The translations under genes and the position numbers were made by a program. From positions 21,040,001 to 21,104,000 of the forward strand of contig NC_135379.1 of the NCBI RefSeq assembly GCF_049243985.1: a DNA stretch of 64,000 nucleotides, read 5' to 3'. A model generated the notes under the pieces. The model saw only the letters and a list, made by a program, of their open reading frames with translations, made no database searches and was not told the origin of the DNA. Below are positions 1 to 9,748 of the stretch, piece by piece. The DNA is from Paroedura picta. Its lineage: Eukaryota > Chordata > Lepidosauria > Squamata > Gekkonidae. Within the stretch, counting starts at the first letter, position 1. The number at the start of each line of letters is the position of its first letter.

Positions 1-163
1 TGCTGACCAAGAGGAGAGGTAGACTCTCCCCATCTCAAGTGAGCTTCAAACAGAGATAGGAAGTTGTCTGTCTAGAGAGTTCCTGCAGAGTAGATGAGAT
101 GAGACTAGATTGCCTAGAAGGCCCCTTCCCATCCCAAGAGTCTAGTATACAAAACAGCATTAC

Positions 164-343
164 GTATATCAGGATCGCAGAACTCCAAACAGGAATCTTT
201 AGTGGGAAATCGATTTTCATTTCCTTTGCATCCTCCGTAGATGAATTTCTCGCACTTCATTGTCAATAGGTTAAAAAAAAATCTTATATAGTGGCCTTTA
301 CATATTCCAGTATCAGATGGTGGTCGGCATTTTTTCTCAACTT
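164..343 (-). CDS. TFPI2: Gene A exon 3: Kunitz domain 2
   Basis: This 180-nt exon lies between an acceptor (TTTTTACTTCAG) and a donor (GATATAC|GTAATG). Six cysteines are present. The reactive loop is TGICKGHY (P1 Lys, P1' Gly) and the fourth cysteine is in YGGCKGNENRF. The TFPI2-type glycosylation sequon in the FNL segment is absent (FNLLT). Confidence 0.88.
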
Positions 344-3300
344 CTGAAGTAAAAAGAATCTACGTATCAATCAGAAGTCCAATCTCATGTCAATTTTTGA
401 GCCATGTTACCTGGTTGAGCAAAACGTCCATCTCTGCAGGCTTTGGTATGGCTGGCAGGACCAGTGGCCCATGGAGTTCCTGAGTCCTTCCGTCATCCGT
501 CTACAAGCAATTACACTGTTCCAAACAGAGAATACTGACCACATGCTAGCCATTAAGAACAAGGTTATGAAAAGTATGTGGTCTTTTAAAGATGGAAGGT
601 TGAGTTCTCAGTAATGATAGGCTATTTGTTTCCACATTGATGCCCCCTGTCTCTTCACTATGGGGACCCATAACGGCTTATAATATTGCATTCTATTTGA
701 ACCCGCAGAACAACCCTGTGAGGTCATCTTCTATGGCCTTGTGTGGATTAGAAGCTGCAGTACCTATGTTGATATTGTTGAGGTTCAAGTACAAAAGTCT
801 GAGAAGGGCAAGAATGCCCAATTTCAGACAAGTCAACATATGGTTCAAAGATGGGGTGCATTGGTTGTAGGCTGGAAGATATTACAATGCATGAGACCCT
901 TGTAATCCTTTTTTTTTAAAAAAAACCTGGCTTTGCTAAGATGAACAGTAACCAGAAGGAACTATCAAGTGTTACATCTTTGAAGAAGCCTTTTTCTGTA
1001 CATATAACATTGTACGATGTTTGGAGAGAAATGGTTAGCCAACATGTACCCCTTTATCAAGTGGGTCAGCTAGTTTTTGTTAAGAGATGAGGTTCAAAAC
1101 CTTAAAATGTGGGAAGTTGATTGAGAGCTTCTTCCCACAATGTTTGTCTTATATAATCATTAGCATAACGCTAATGACAGATGGTATGGATGTCTGTGGA
1201 TTTGTTGAGAATGTGCCACCGCCTTAATAAAAATGCTTAAATAAAATATTAGTTTGGGTGCAGAGATTCATTAATAGTATTAGTTGTATACTCTACCCAT
1301 AAGAGATCTAAAACGTTATGGGGTCGTACCACCAACCAGGAGCTAAATGACTTTATGTTGGACAGACAACTGGGTGCCCAAGGCTTCGTATGGGCATGCC
1401 TACCCAGAGTTGACTGGAGTCATCCAGAACAGGCAGTCAGGATGAGAGACAACAAGACTGGCCCAAGATCACCCGGCTCACTTCCATGGCAGAACAGGGA
1501 TCCAAAACAGGGCCTCCTGGTTCTCAGCCTGGCACTGCAGCCACTGCGTGAAGTCTGGCACCTGCCTCCCTAAGGTACGAGTGTTCTGATGCCAGCTTTT
1601 TACCATTGAGAACCCACTGAAATATTCTTTGAGAAACCCCAGAAGTGGTGCAATTGTGCAGAATATGGTTGAGACGCATACTTGCGTGCCCCCCACCAAG
1701 GGCCTCTCCCCGTCCCAGGGCCCCTCCTTCCAAGCTGAAATTGGCCATTTGGTGGGTGGAGGTTGGGTCAACATGATCACATATCATCATATCACCCGGT
1801 AAATGTTTAACAATGTTTTCAAAATATCTTCAAAAATTAATTAACCCCACCATTTGGGAACCCCTTCCAGGGTCATCAAAAAATCCGAGGGCTTCACAAA
1901 ACCCTGGTTGAGAAAGCCTGACCTAGTGGGAGCAGAACAAGAGTCTCTAGCTGCCTTAGTCTGTGGTGTCGGTGGGTACAACCTCAGTAAAGTAAGTGGG
2001 CGACCCTAGGAGCACAACAGCAAAGCAGGGGGTTATTTCTATCTGCTCTTTAGCTCCCTGGAAATGGCACATGACACACCATTGGCTACCTGTCCTTATA
2101 AGGTGCAAAGAGAGTTTGAGCATAGCTATTTAGAGCTAGTAACTACAGCTGTTGCAGGAGAATAATATTGTGAAGGGCTGAGATGACACACATGGCCATC
2201 TTGCACATGATGAGTATGCATACTTGAAAACCTGTGGTCCTCCAGGTAGTCAACCTGTGGTCCTCCAGATGTTTGTGGACTACAATTCCCATGAGCCCCT
2301 GCGAGCAAATGCTGGTAGGGGCTCATGGGAACTGTAGTCCCTGGACATCTGGAGGACCACAGGTTGACTACCCCTGCTTTAAAAAACAGGTTTCAAATGG
2401 ATAAGTAGAATTGCTCTGCAGAAACCAGTCACTTTGTTAAATAGACCAAGGGAACCAGCAGGCAATGGCCACGATGGTAGTAATATAAGTTGGCAATGAA
2501 AACATGAACCCACCATTCACTTGGGATCACAGTTGTACAACAAGTTGACTTACTCTGGATCCTAATGCACGTTTTCACACACTGTTGACCATCTTGGAAT
2601 TTATTTTTATTCCCTCCACATCCACCGTAATTAAACCTCCTGCAAGTCTGAGTGTAACGGTCATAATACCACCTGGGATCGAGCGCTTTACATCGTCCTG
2701 GATCTTTTGGCATCAGGCAGATCCTTCTCTTGGCTATAAGAAAAAGAGGAAGACAAGGTGCTCCAGCACAATCCCACTGGGGGGTTGATGCACACTCTAA
2801 ATAGATCCCACTAAAACAAAAATTTGCTGGGTGACTTTGAGACTAGGCCCTTTCTTGCTGGCCTACCTCATAGTGCTGTTGTTGAGGATGAAACGGGTAA
2901 GAGGAAGGATGGGAGTAACAATATGATAGAAAAATTAGGAAACGTAGGTTAACATTTTTAGAAGTTTGCAAAGGGACCAAAGCATAGTGGCAAAACACAC
3001 AGTATGTTCCTCTAGCATGCAGCAGGTCCCAGATTTGGTACCCAGTCCACTTTCCATCTAAAAGGATCTGGCAGCAGATAAGGTGGGGGACTTGATTGAT
3101 AAGGTTGATATGTTATTTATGACTGTGTTATTTGTTTAGACTGTTCTATGTATGACCCCCTGCAATGTTTTATGTGAACCGCCCTGAGCCCTACGGGAGG
3201 GTGGTATAAAAATCTAATAATAAATAAATAAATAATCGCATGACTCAGATTAGGACAGCTTCTTCATGTGCTCCAGGCTGACCTAATCTATGAGATATAA

Positions 3301-3710
3301 TAAATACTTGATAATTGGTTAACAGGTGAAACTGGAGCCAAACTCCAAATGTTCTTTTGTGCACTGTGCATTTCATACTCTGGCTCCTCTAATTGTGGGA
3401 ATCCACGTGGGGAAATAAAAACACTGACACGTGTCATGTAATCCCCTGAGTAGGTGGGGGGGGGGGCGGGGGCGGGAAGTTGCTCCAGGTCTAGAGAGGC
3501 GGATTTCTGCAAGTCAAACGTATCCCAAACGCTTCGTGCTTGGAGGGGAGACGAAAGGGCGGCACGTTTCTCGGAAAGCGCATGGCGCTGAGGAAGCGCA
3601 CCCTCCATCTCTGAAGCACCCTCCATCTCCGGGAGCCGCCCCGGAGGGCCCTGCAAAGGCCCCGCCGAACGCGATTACCTTTTGCCCCGAAGGGACAGAC
3701 GTGCCCCACA

Positions 3711-3742
<32 letters not shown>

Positions 3743-3802
3743 CAGCAGGAGGGCCCCGCCTGGCAGGAGGGCGTCGTGCCGGGAGCGAGAGAGCGGCGCC
3801 AT
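164..3802 (-). CDS. TFPI2: TFPI2-like gene A (5' part; Kunitz 3 lies beyond the left edge)
   Basis: This is a secreted Kunitz-type serine-protease inhibitor related to tissue factor pathway inhibitor 2. Three coding exons are visible: 3802-3679 (signal peptide), 2733-2554 (Kunitz 1) and 343-164 (Kunitz 2). All have AG acceptors and GT donors and phase-1 joints, so they read through in one frame. Kunitz 1 contains DRYTQTC and YGGC, as in human TFPI2 Kunitz 1. Kunitz 2 contains the FFNL...C element typical of TFPI2 Kunitz 2. The residue after the second cysteine (P1) is lysine in both domains, which by family knowledge suggests trypsin- or plasmin-like targets. This is the most diverged of the three copies. 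A TATA-like box precedes the start codon. Kunitz 3 and the tail should lie left of position 1. The gene is the last member seen of a minus-strand tandem array. Orthology to TFPI2 is inferred from domain order, motifs and the neighbouring GNG11. Confidence 0.85.
1597..1918 (-). mobile_element. hAT-type non-autonomous element (CAGGCTTTCTCAACC family)
   Basis: The right end reads GGTTGAGAAAGCCTG, the inverted form of a terminus also seen at 53,723 and, diverged, at 58,563. The body includes the ATATCATCATATCACCCGG stretch shared with the copy at 53,800. It lies in the intron between Kunitz 1 and 2 of gene A. The left limit is approximate. Confidence 0.55.
2243..2376. mobile_element. Palindromic MITE (CAGGGGTAGTCAACC family)
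   Basis: Two inverted arms (GTAGTCAACCTGTGGTCCTC and its reverse complement) flank a short centre containing GACTACAATTCCCATGAGCC. A piece of the left end is duplicated at 2231-2245. It resembles hAT-derived MITEs. Full copy at 13,715; half copies at 20,961 and 41,574. Confidence 0.7.
2554..2733 (-). CDS. TFPI2: Gene A exon 2: Kunitz domain 1
   Basis: This 180-nt exon lies between an acceptor (TTTCTTATAG) and a donor (CCAGA|GTAAGT). It holds all six Kunitz cysteines. The reactive loop reads PGRCKAL, so P1 is Lys where human Kunitz 1 has Arg. DRYTQTC and NYGGCGGNKNKF follow. There are no stops or gaps. Confidence 0.9.
3085..3235 (+). mobile_element. L2/CR1-type LINE 3' tail
   Basis: The sequence has the GTGAACCGCCCTGAGCC module followed by GGTATAAAAATC and an (AATA)n tail, the usual 3' end of squamate L2/CR1-type LINEs. 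Only the tail is present, next to an older MIR-like fragment (about 2,985-3,080). Confidence 0.6.
3679..3802 (-). CDS. TFPI2: Gene A exon 1: signal peptide with a long leucine run
   Basis: The start codon is at 3802, and the exon ends in a donor (AAAAG|GTAATC) at 3679/3678. It encodes 41 residues plus one base: a basic start (MAPLSRSRHD), a hydrophobic core with 14 consecutive leucines, then VGHVCP. The leucines are encoded by a CTG/CAG-type repeat at 3711-3740. This start was chosen because the hydrophobic core follows directly and the paralogous exon at 18943 begins at the same codon. Confidence 0.8.
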
Positions 3803-3848
3803 GGCCCGCCAAGAGGAGTTTGCGGCTCTGCCCCGGCCAGCCGCCGTC

Positions 3849-3854
3849 CTTATA
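3849..3854 (-). promoter_or_regulatory. TATA-like box of gene A
   Basis: The minus strand reads CTATAAGG about 47 bases upstream of the start codon. The same position holds a TATA box in the paralogous promoter at 18990. An inverted CCAAT box (plus-strand CCCAATGGGAGTC near 3867) is conserved in both paralogous promoters. The surroundings are GC- and CpG-rich. Confidence 0.55.
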
Positions 3855-3999
3855 GCAGGGCCTTGCCCAATGGGAGTCTCCACGAGGAGTGCCGAGGGGG
3901 CGGGGCTCGCAGGGCGTTCGGGGAGAGGCTGGCGGGGGCTCCGCTGCGGGGTCAGGAGAAGGCGAGGCAGTCTTGCTGAACGGATCCCAGCCGGGGATG

Positions 4000-5090
4000 C
4001 TCCATGTCAAAGTCAATAGCGGTGTGGTGACTCCTTCGCCAGTTTCTTTCCCTGTTTCCAAACTTGAACTTCCTTCCGCCTTCTAAGGCGTTTGATGAAG
4101 GCGAATTGACTACGGTTGGCTAGACATTTTGGAGGACGATTGTTACCTAAATGTTTGAGGAGGCACTAAAAGGAATGACAAGAATGCCCTTTGGAAACCA
4201 CGGGAGACGCTGGAAGCCCCACTGGAAATAACGGGAGGCCCCAAGGCCATTTGACTTGCATGGGCTCCATTGAAAAACACTACAGTAGGAAGTAGACATT
4301 ACAAGAAGGATCCAGAAAATGTCCCCTTACAGGGCGAACTGTTGAACAATGCCTGTTTCATATGGATTCTGGTGCATGCACAGTTTGCAAACAAAATACA
4401 TTTTGGCAGTTTGATTGTGTGACTGCAGGTGGGGAAGCTTCAGGATACCATGGTCTGCAGCCCCAGCAGAACACCATGCAGTCTTCTGGGGTGAGGTTGC
4501 CCTGGCAGGAATCCTCTGGACAGGTTGTCCATCTAATGACAAAGGGTACTATATCAGGCATTTCTCCCAAATGCATACTTCGGTAGCCATGGAAAAAAGT
4601 TTGATGATGTAATTTCTAGAGCCCGCTTTTGTCCTGTGTTCCTCCTGCAGTTGTAATTCATGCGCAAAGCAACAAAGGGTAGGGGTGTCTGTCAACAGGT
4701 GAAGGTCACGGGTGTCAAATGGAAGACAGGAAGCAGAGGAATGTCTTCTTGTGCATGAGATACTACCAAGCCAGTGTAAGTCAAAGCACTTGTCAAGACA
4801 GGTAACTGATGGGATGTGAAAAATTATTTCAGGGGCTCTTCCACAGTCAATGGGTTGGAAAAGGCTGTTATGAGGAGTGTCATTCCACTCTGGGGCCTGT
4901 CATTCCAGGCCCAGATTACCCATGGAACTCCTAAGGGGGTGTCATTCCACTCTGAGGGCTGTCATTCCAGGCCCAGAGTTGTGTATCTGGCCATAATGGA
5001 ATAATCTCAGATTGTGGTGTACAATTGACAGCTAAGTTTTGACAGACCCTTCTGAGATTGATGGGCTAGCTCAGGGGAAGAGCTCTGCCT
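4000..5090. other. Intergenic stretch upstream of gene A
   Basis: No gene is recognised. A short tandem repeat with a 62-bp period (GTGTCATTCCACTCTG) starts at 4877 and 4939. Open frames here are short and without family motifs. Confidence 0.5.
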
Positions 5091-5870
5091 ACCACCCCAC
5101 TAGTAATGGCTAGACCAAATGGGTCAATCAGGTGTTGGAACAGTACCTGCAATTCTTCATCAACTAGGGTACCAGGGTCTCTCCCTTCAAGATAGTCCAT
5201 GGCTACATGATACAACCTTTCCATGCTCTCGTACTCCCACCAGGAGATCAGGAGGGGATGCCCCTGGCCTTGGAGGGGTGGGCAACAAAAGGGACTCCAG
5301 GGAGGGTGTGGTTTGGGATCTGGATGAGTCTAAGGCCACATATATAAAATGGTTTGATTGCAAGAGGTTTCCTGCACCTGGGCTGGGAAGGGGAATGTGG
5401 TCTTCATTTCCAAGAACAATTTGAAAAACAGGCACCCAAACAATAAATTAAGTTACAAGTTAATGGGCTTATTTAAGGTTTTGGAAATGGTCAGTAAGGT
5501 GGCAACCAGAGTAGATCTGCAGCCTTCAAATAGGAAAACACACGTAGTCTTCCATGTCAGTCTGCTTAAAAAGGCATCACTGCCAGAAGAGTCGCACCAG
5601 CCCAGTGATGCTCTGGCCCCAATCATGGTTAATAAGGATACTCACTTTGAGCTCTTGGGTGTCCTGGACTCCTGTATGCATTGGAGTTTCCTCCAATACT
5701 TGGTATCGTGGATTGTTTTGGAGACCAAGAACAAATGGGTGGACACTGCAGAATGTATGCTCTGATCTTTGTATGGTGCTTCCATGATGCTTACCTGGAG
5801 AAGCCCCATCCCCAACCACCTTAAAAATAGGGGTGGGGTACTTTAGGAGTGGGCAAGTGTCATGTAGCCC
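5090..5870 (+). mobile_element. Ty3/Gypsy LTR-retrotransposon fragment (fossil)
   Basis: The segment carries the integrase C-terminal region of a Ty3/Gypsy element, including the VFHVSLLKK signature and a chromodomain-like LQYLVSW motif. It is broken, with several interruptions, and has no recognised LTRs or upstream coding parts. It looks old. Confidence 0.6.
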
Positions 5871-6092
5871 CCCCTCAATTGTTTGAAGTATATTTTGGTA
5901 TGCTGCATGACTGATCCTTTCCAGGGTGTTCATTCTGGTTTTACTGATTCTCTGGGGTTGTCTAGCTCCCCTCTCCAGTCTCCATTTGGTTCCCAGGTCA
6001 CTTTACTGCTCCATTATCTCTGTCCTTTCTGGGCTGTGTCTAAAGTACCAAGTGGCCTTGCTGGCTTATTGGCATCTGGGTGCAAATACTCT

Positions 6093-6190
6093 CATAGAAT
6101 CATAGAGTTGGAAGGGGCCATACAGGCCATCTAGTCCAACCCCCTGCTCAACGCAGGATCTGCCCAAAGCATCCTAAAGCAACGATATCT
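6093..6190 (-). mobile_element. CR1 LINE 3' end
   Basis: Read on the plus strand it starts ATCATAGAGTTGGAAGGGGCC and continues with CATCTAGTCCAACCCCCTGC. This is the reverse complement of the CR1 3' end. Confidence 0.7.
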
Positions 6191-6920
6191 ACCCTCCAGA
6201 AGTGCTGTGGGTCTGGCTGAACATCTTGCTAATGTTAGCACTCTCCTGCACTTGTTGATGCCAACTGATAAGAAGTAGGCAGCTGGTTTTAATCTGTGTC
6301 TTGTGGATGGTGATGAGAGAAAGGCTTTAGCATTTGCTAAGTCCATTTGTCATTCAATATCTTGTATTTTTTTGCCTGAGAATTCGCTTTGCCTGATTTT
6401 CACCCAGTCTGAGTTGATCTGCTGTGGAGAATCCCAGGCTTGCAAGCTTGATCTTGGTGGTTTTACACCAACTAGATTGGAAGGGTCAAGATTTGAGGAA
6501 TCCAGTTTCTCCCATAGCTTGACATGGGAGATAGAGTCAAATGCCGCCTTCAGATCTCCAAAGGCAGCATAAAGGGAGCTTGTGCCCTTTTACCATACTT
6601 CTCCACCAGGTGTTGCAGTGTAATACAGTGACCTATGGTAGCTCTTCCTTTCTGGAACCCTGCCTGTTCAGCTGCAATTAGATCTTTCTGTTCCAGCCAA
6701 TCTTGGCATTTAAGAGGTGTCTAGCATCAACTGATAGTAAACTTATTGATCTATAATTTGCTGGGTCCATTCTGCTTCCTTTCTTGTAGAAGGGGATAAT
6801 GACTGCCATATTCCAGTTGTTGGGAACATGTCTGATCCTGTCAATGAATGTAAAGAAGGAATCTGAGAAGGCCGAATTGTAAAGAAGGAATCCCATCAGT
6901 TAATATTTCTTTCAGACACT
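6190..6920 (-). mobile_element. LINE reverse-transcriptase fragment, clade unassigned
   Basis: The minus strand shows reverse-transcriptase motifs: NWNMAVIIPFYKKGS followed by NYRSISLL, then AEQAGFQKGRATIG, and DLKAAFDS followed by LWEKL. These are conserved blocks of the non-LTR reverse transcriptase. The frame is broken several times and the element is truncated at both ends. Confidence 0.7.
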
Positions 6921-6989
6921 CCGGAGAGATGTTGTCTAAGCCAGTGTCTTTGCCACTTTTAGAGATGTGATTTTGTGTCCAGTCTTTAG

Positions 6990-9030
6990 GAAGTTTCAGA
7001 TTTCTACATTATTGATTTGTGTTTGTTGTTCCACATTGTTGTGTCCATAACTTATCATCAGTAAAAATAAATGAGTGATGAAGTTAAATCCATTTGTTTT
7101 ACAACCAAATCAAATGATAAGGAAACTGTAATCAACAGTAAAGAATATTAAATAACTTATTTGCTTTGTTTGCTAATGTAAATCTTACAAGTGCTAGATC
7201 TGAAATTACTCAATTTAATCTCCTGAAACAAAATTTGGGAGGTTTAATCTTTCAAGAGTCAAAGCTCCCTTTGTCAGATACTAGATAAGTTTTGACTGGA
7301 TATGTGTATTTAGTCCACTTGTGCTCATCAAGTTCTTGGAATGAGTTTCAGCAACCCAGGTGCTAGATATTTGAGCCTAGCTCCTCCAGAAGATCTCACA
7401 GGATCCAGTCCAGAAAGGTGAATTGTATAACAATTGTCCTGACTGAATCTGGTTTGCAATGTTGAACAATTAATCATACAGGAAAAGTATATATTATGAA
7501 AATAATTATAAATTTAAAGCAATTAAAGACCTCTTCAGTGTAAAGACAGTAGGTGGCATTCCATCTGACTTGCTGAAACACCTCTTCCTCCTGAGGTTTT
7601 TATTTTCTACCTGATAAAAAACAAAGAACAGAAATCAAATCACACATATTTAATCACTCTACTCACTGTAATGGCTATAACTGTGGGTGGGAGGGGGAGT
7701 TCTACTAGTTCTAGAAAAAGCCAGATAGGATCCACTGTATGACAGGGAGTGAAGAGTGAAATAAAATAAAGTATTTTAACCATGGGAAATGCCATTAATG
7801 TGGCATAATTGCACAAAACTGTCCAAAGTATGTGATTTCATGACTAGTTGCTTAAATGCAAACTTGCAGTGGATTTGATTTCAATGTTCACTTCTTCCTA
7901 GAGCTGCTTTGAGCAGGATTGGAGAATCAGTGTACATATTTTCTAAATAAAGCAATAGAGGGGCCACAGAGCTAGGAGGGAAAATGGTGTCCTTTGCACT
8001 GCCTCACAGGACAACAGGACATTTTTCTGGCTTCACTGGGACAGCTACATGGATGACAACCACATACCACATTCTCAATTTGTTCTCCATAAAGTTGCCC
8101 AAGTCTGCTTCCGCATGGGGCGATTATCTATCTTGCTTTCATCAGTGTCACTGTTCCTTGGCAAAGGGAACTTCCATATGTGGGAGCGTTCTATGCACAT
8201 TGCTGTATGTTTTTTCCATACACTCCCCCCACACACATGTGATATCCACTGGGTCAAGAGCATGGTCATTCTGACAGTCAGGAGGACCTGTATTGTTCTT
8301 TCATTCATGTGTGTGCTACTATAATGGTTCTATTAAGATTTGTAATGAATGCCTGGCATTAGATTGCTATAATGCTTGAACAGTTACTAGGTTTTTGCTC
8401 AGAATGCCCTTTGGTTGTGTGGCAGGAAACAAAGGCTGGTAAGATGGTGCCTGTGAGGGACTGATGCTGGGGAACTAGGCAGGAAAATGTAACCATTCCT
8501 TTCAGTTAATGTGCTAACATGCTGGGATTGCCTTCTTTCTAAAAAGATCAGCATAAACCATACTTGAGAAGGAGCATAGTGAGGATGGGGAAAACCAGAA
8601 AAAGGATAATTACATCATGGGAAAGCTCCCTCCTCCCCAAAAAAAGTCACAGTGTGGACACTTCAAGAACAGCTGTAGAATCTTTATGCAGTGGCAACCT
8701 ATTGTTGGCCACTGGGATAATTTTTCAGTTCTCCACTTTCCCTAACAGAGTGGGTGGAGTGAAGAAGAAGAGCTGTTTTTATAGACCCTGATTTTTGCTA
8801 CCCGAATGAGTCCAAAAGCTGTTTATGAAACTCATCCTTCCTCTCCTCAAAACAGGCATCCTGTGAAATAGTTGGGGCTGAGAGAACTCTAAGAGAACTG
8901 CTGTGTTAGCACAGCTCTGAGAGAACTATGATTAATCTAAGGTCATGCAGCTGGCTGCATGTGGAAGAAGTGGGGACACAAACCTGGTGCTCCAGGATAG
9001 AGTTCACCACTCTTTAAGCCATACACCATG
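6990..9030. repeat. Segmental duplicate of 21165-24130 (3' flank and last intron of gene B)
   Basis: Long matches include TTATCATCAGTAA at 7053/21217, TTTTACAACCAAAT at 7098/21267, and the stretch from 7984 to 8530 against 23190 to 23830. Together with the Kunitz exons, this marks a tandem duplication of the whole gene B/C unit. A decayed reverse-strand SINE at about 8,740-9,030 is shared with 24,010-24,130 and so predates the duplication. Confidence 0.8.
7600..7610 (-). CDS. TFPI2: Gene B last exon (very short tail)
   Basis: After the acceptor TTTTTTATCAG the frame reads Gly-Arg-Lys-stop. This position aligns with the last exon of gene C (22591). A second AG four bases on would give a longer basic tail (ENKNLRRKRCF..., stopping near 7510). 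Which acceptor is used cannot be told from sequence. Confidence 0.5.
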
Positions 9031-9696
9031 TTGTCATCTATTTATTACCGTCAAGAGATGACCCATGATCTTCTTACTTAACACATTCTGCAGAATCAAC
9101 AGGAAACAGGCCCCTGTGCCATAGACAACCCAATCACATGCAGGTTTACAAGGAAATATGTCTTCAACAGTTTGATCCAGAATAAATCTTCTGCCCACGC
9201 AAGGCAGAAATCTTCTGCCTCCCTGCTGCAGCTCAGCAATCTCTCTCAGGAACAGTGTGAGGGTCTAATTGGGAGGGGGCTGCAGCAGGAAGAGGGAATT
9301 GAAAGGGAGAAAGAAAATTTAGTCTGAATCCAACCAACTGAATTCAACATTATAGCACTATTTTCTCCCATTTGTGAAGCCTATTTAATTTACCATAATT
9401 TACTCCTCCTCAAGCATTTGGGGTGGACTAAAATGCCCATAATTAGCCTGATCTTATTGGAACTTGAGAGCTAAACAGTATGGATCTGGGTTAGTGCTTG
9501 GAGGAGTGACTCCCCCCCCCCCCCCGAAGTCCAGGGCTGCTACACAGAGTCAGACAATGGTGAATCACTACTGTTCTTCTCTTGCCTTGAAATCACCAAG
9601 AGGAATTGCTATAAGTCAGCTGCAACTTGTCAGCATTTTACACACAGACAAATGTACACTGCCCTGATTCAGCTCACTGGGAAGGCAGCATAGTTA

Positions 9697-9748
<52 letters not shown>

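Noticed and set aside
3491-3883. The 130-codon frame through gene A exon 1 read as one protein
   Set aside because: A consensus donor ends the coding part at 3679; the remaining frame is upstream sequence and intron.
4327-4612. Cysteine-rich minus-strand frame and a DSGA-containing plus-strand frame
   Set aside because: The cysteine spacing does not fit a Kunitz or other known fold, and the DSGA motif has no further protease-like context. Both look like chance frames.
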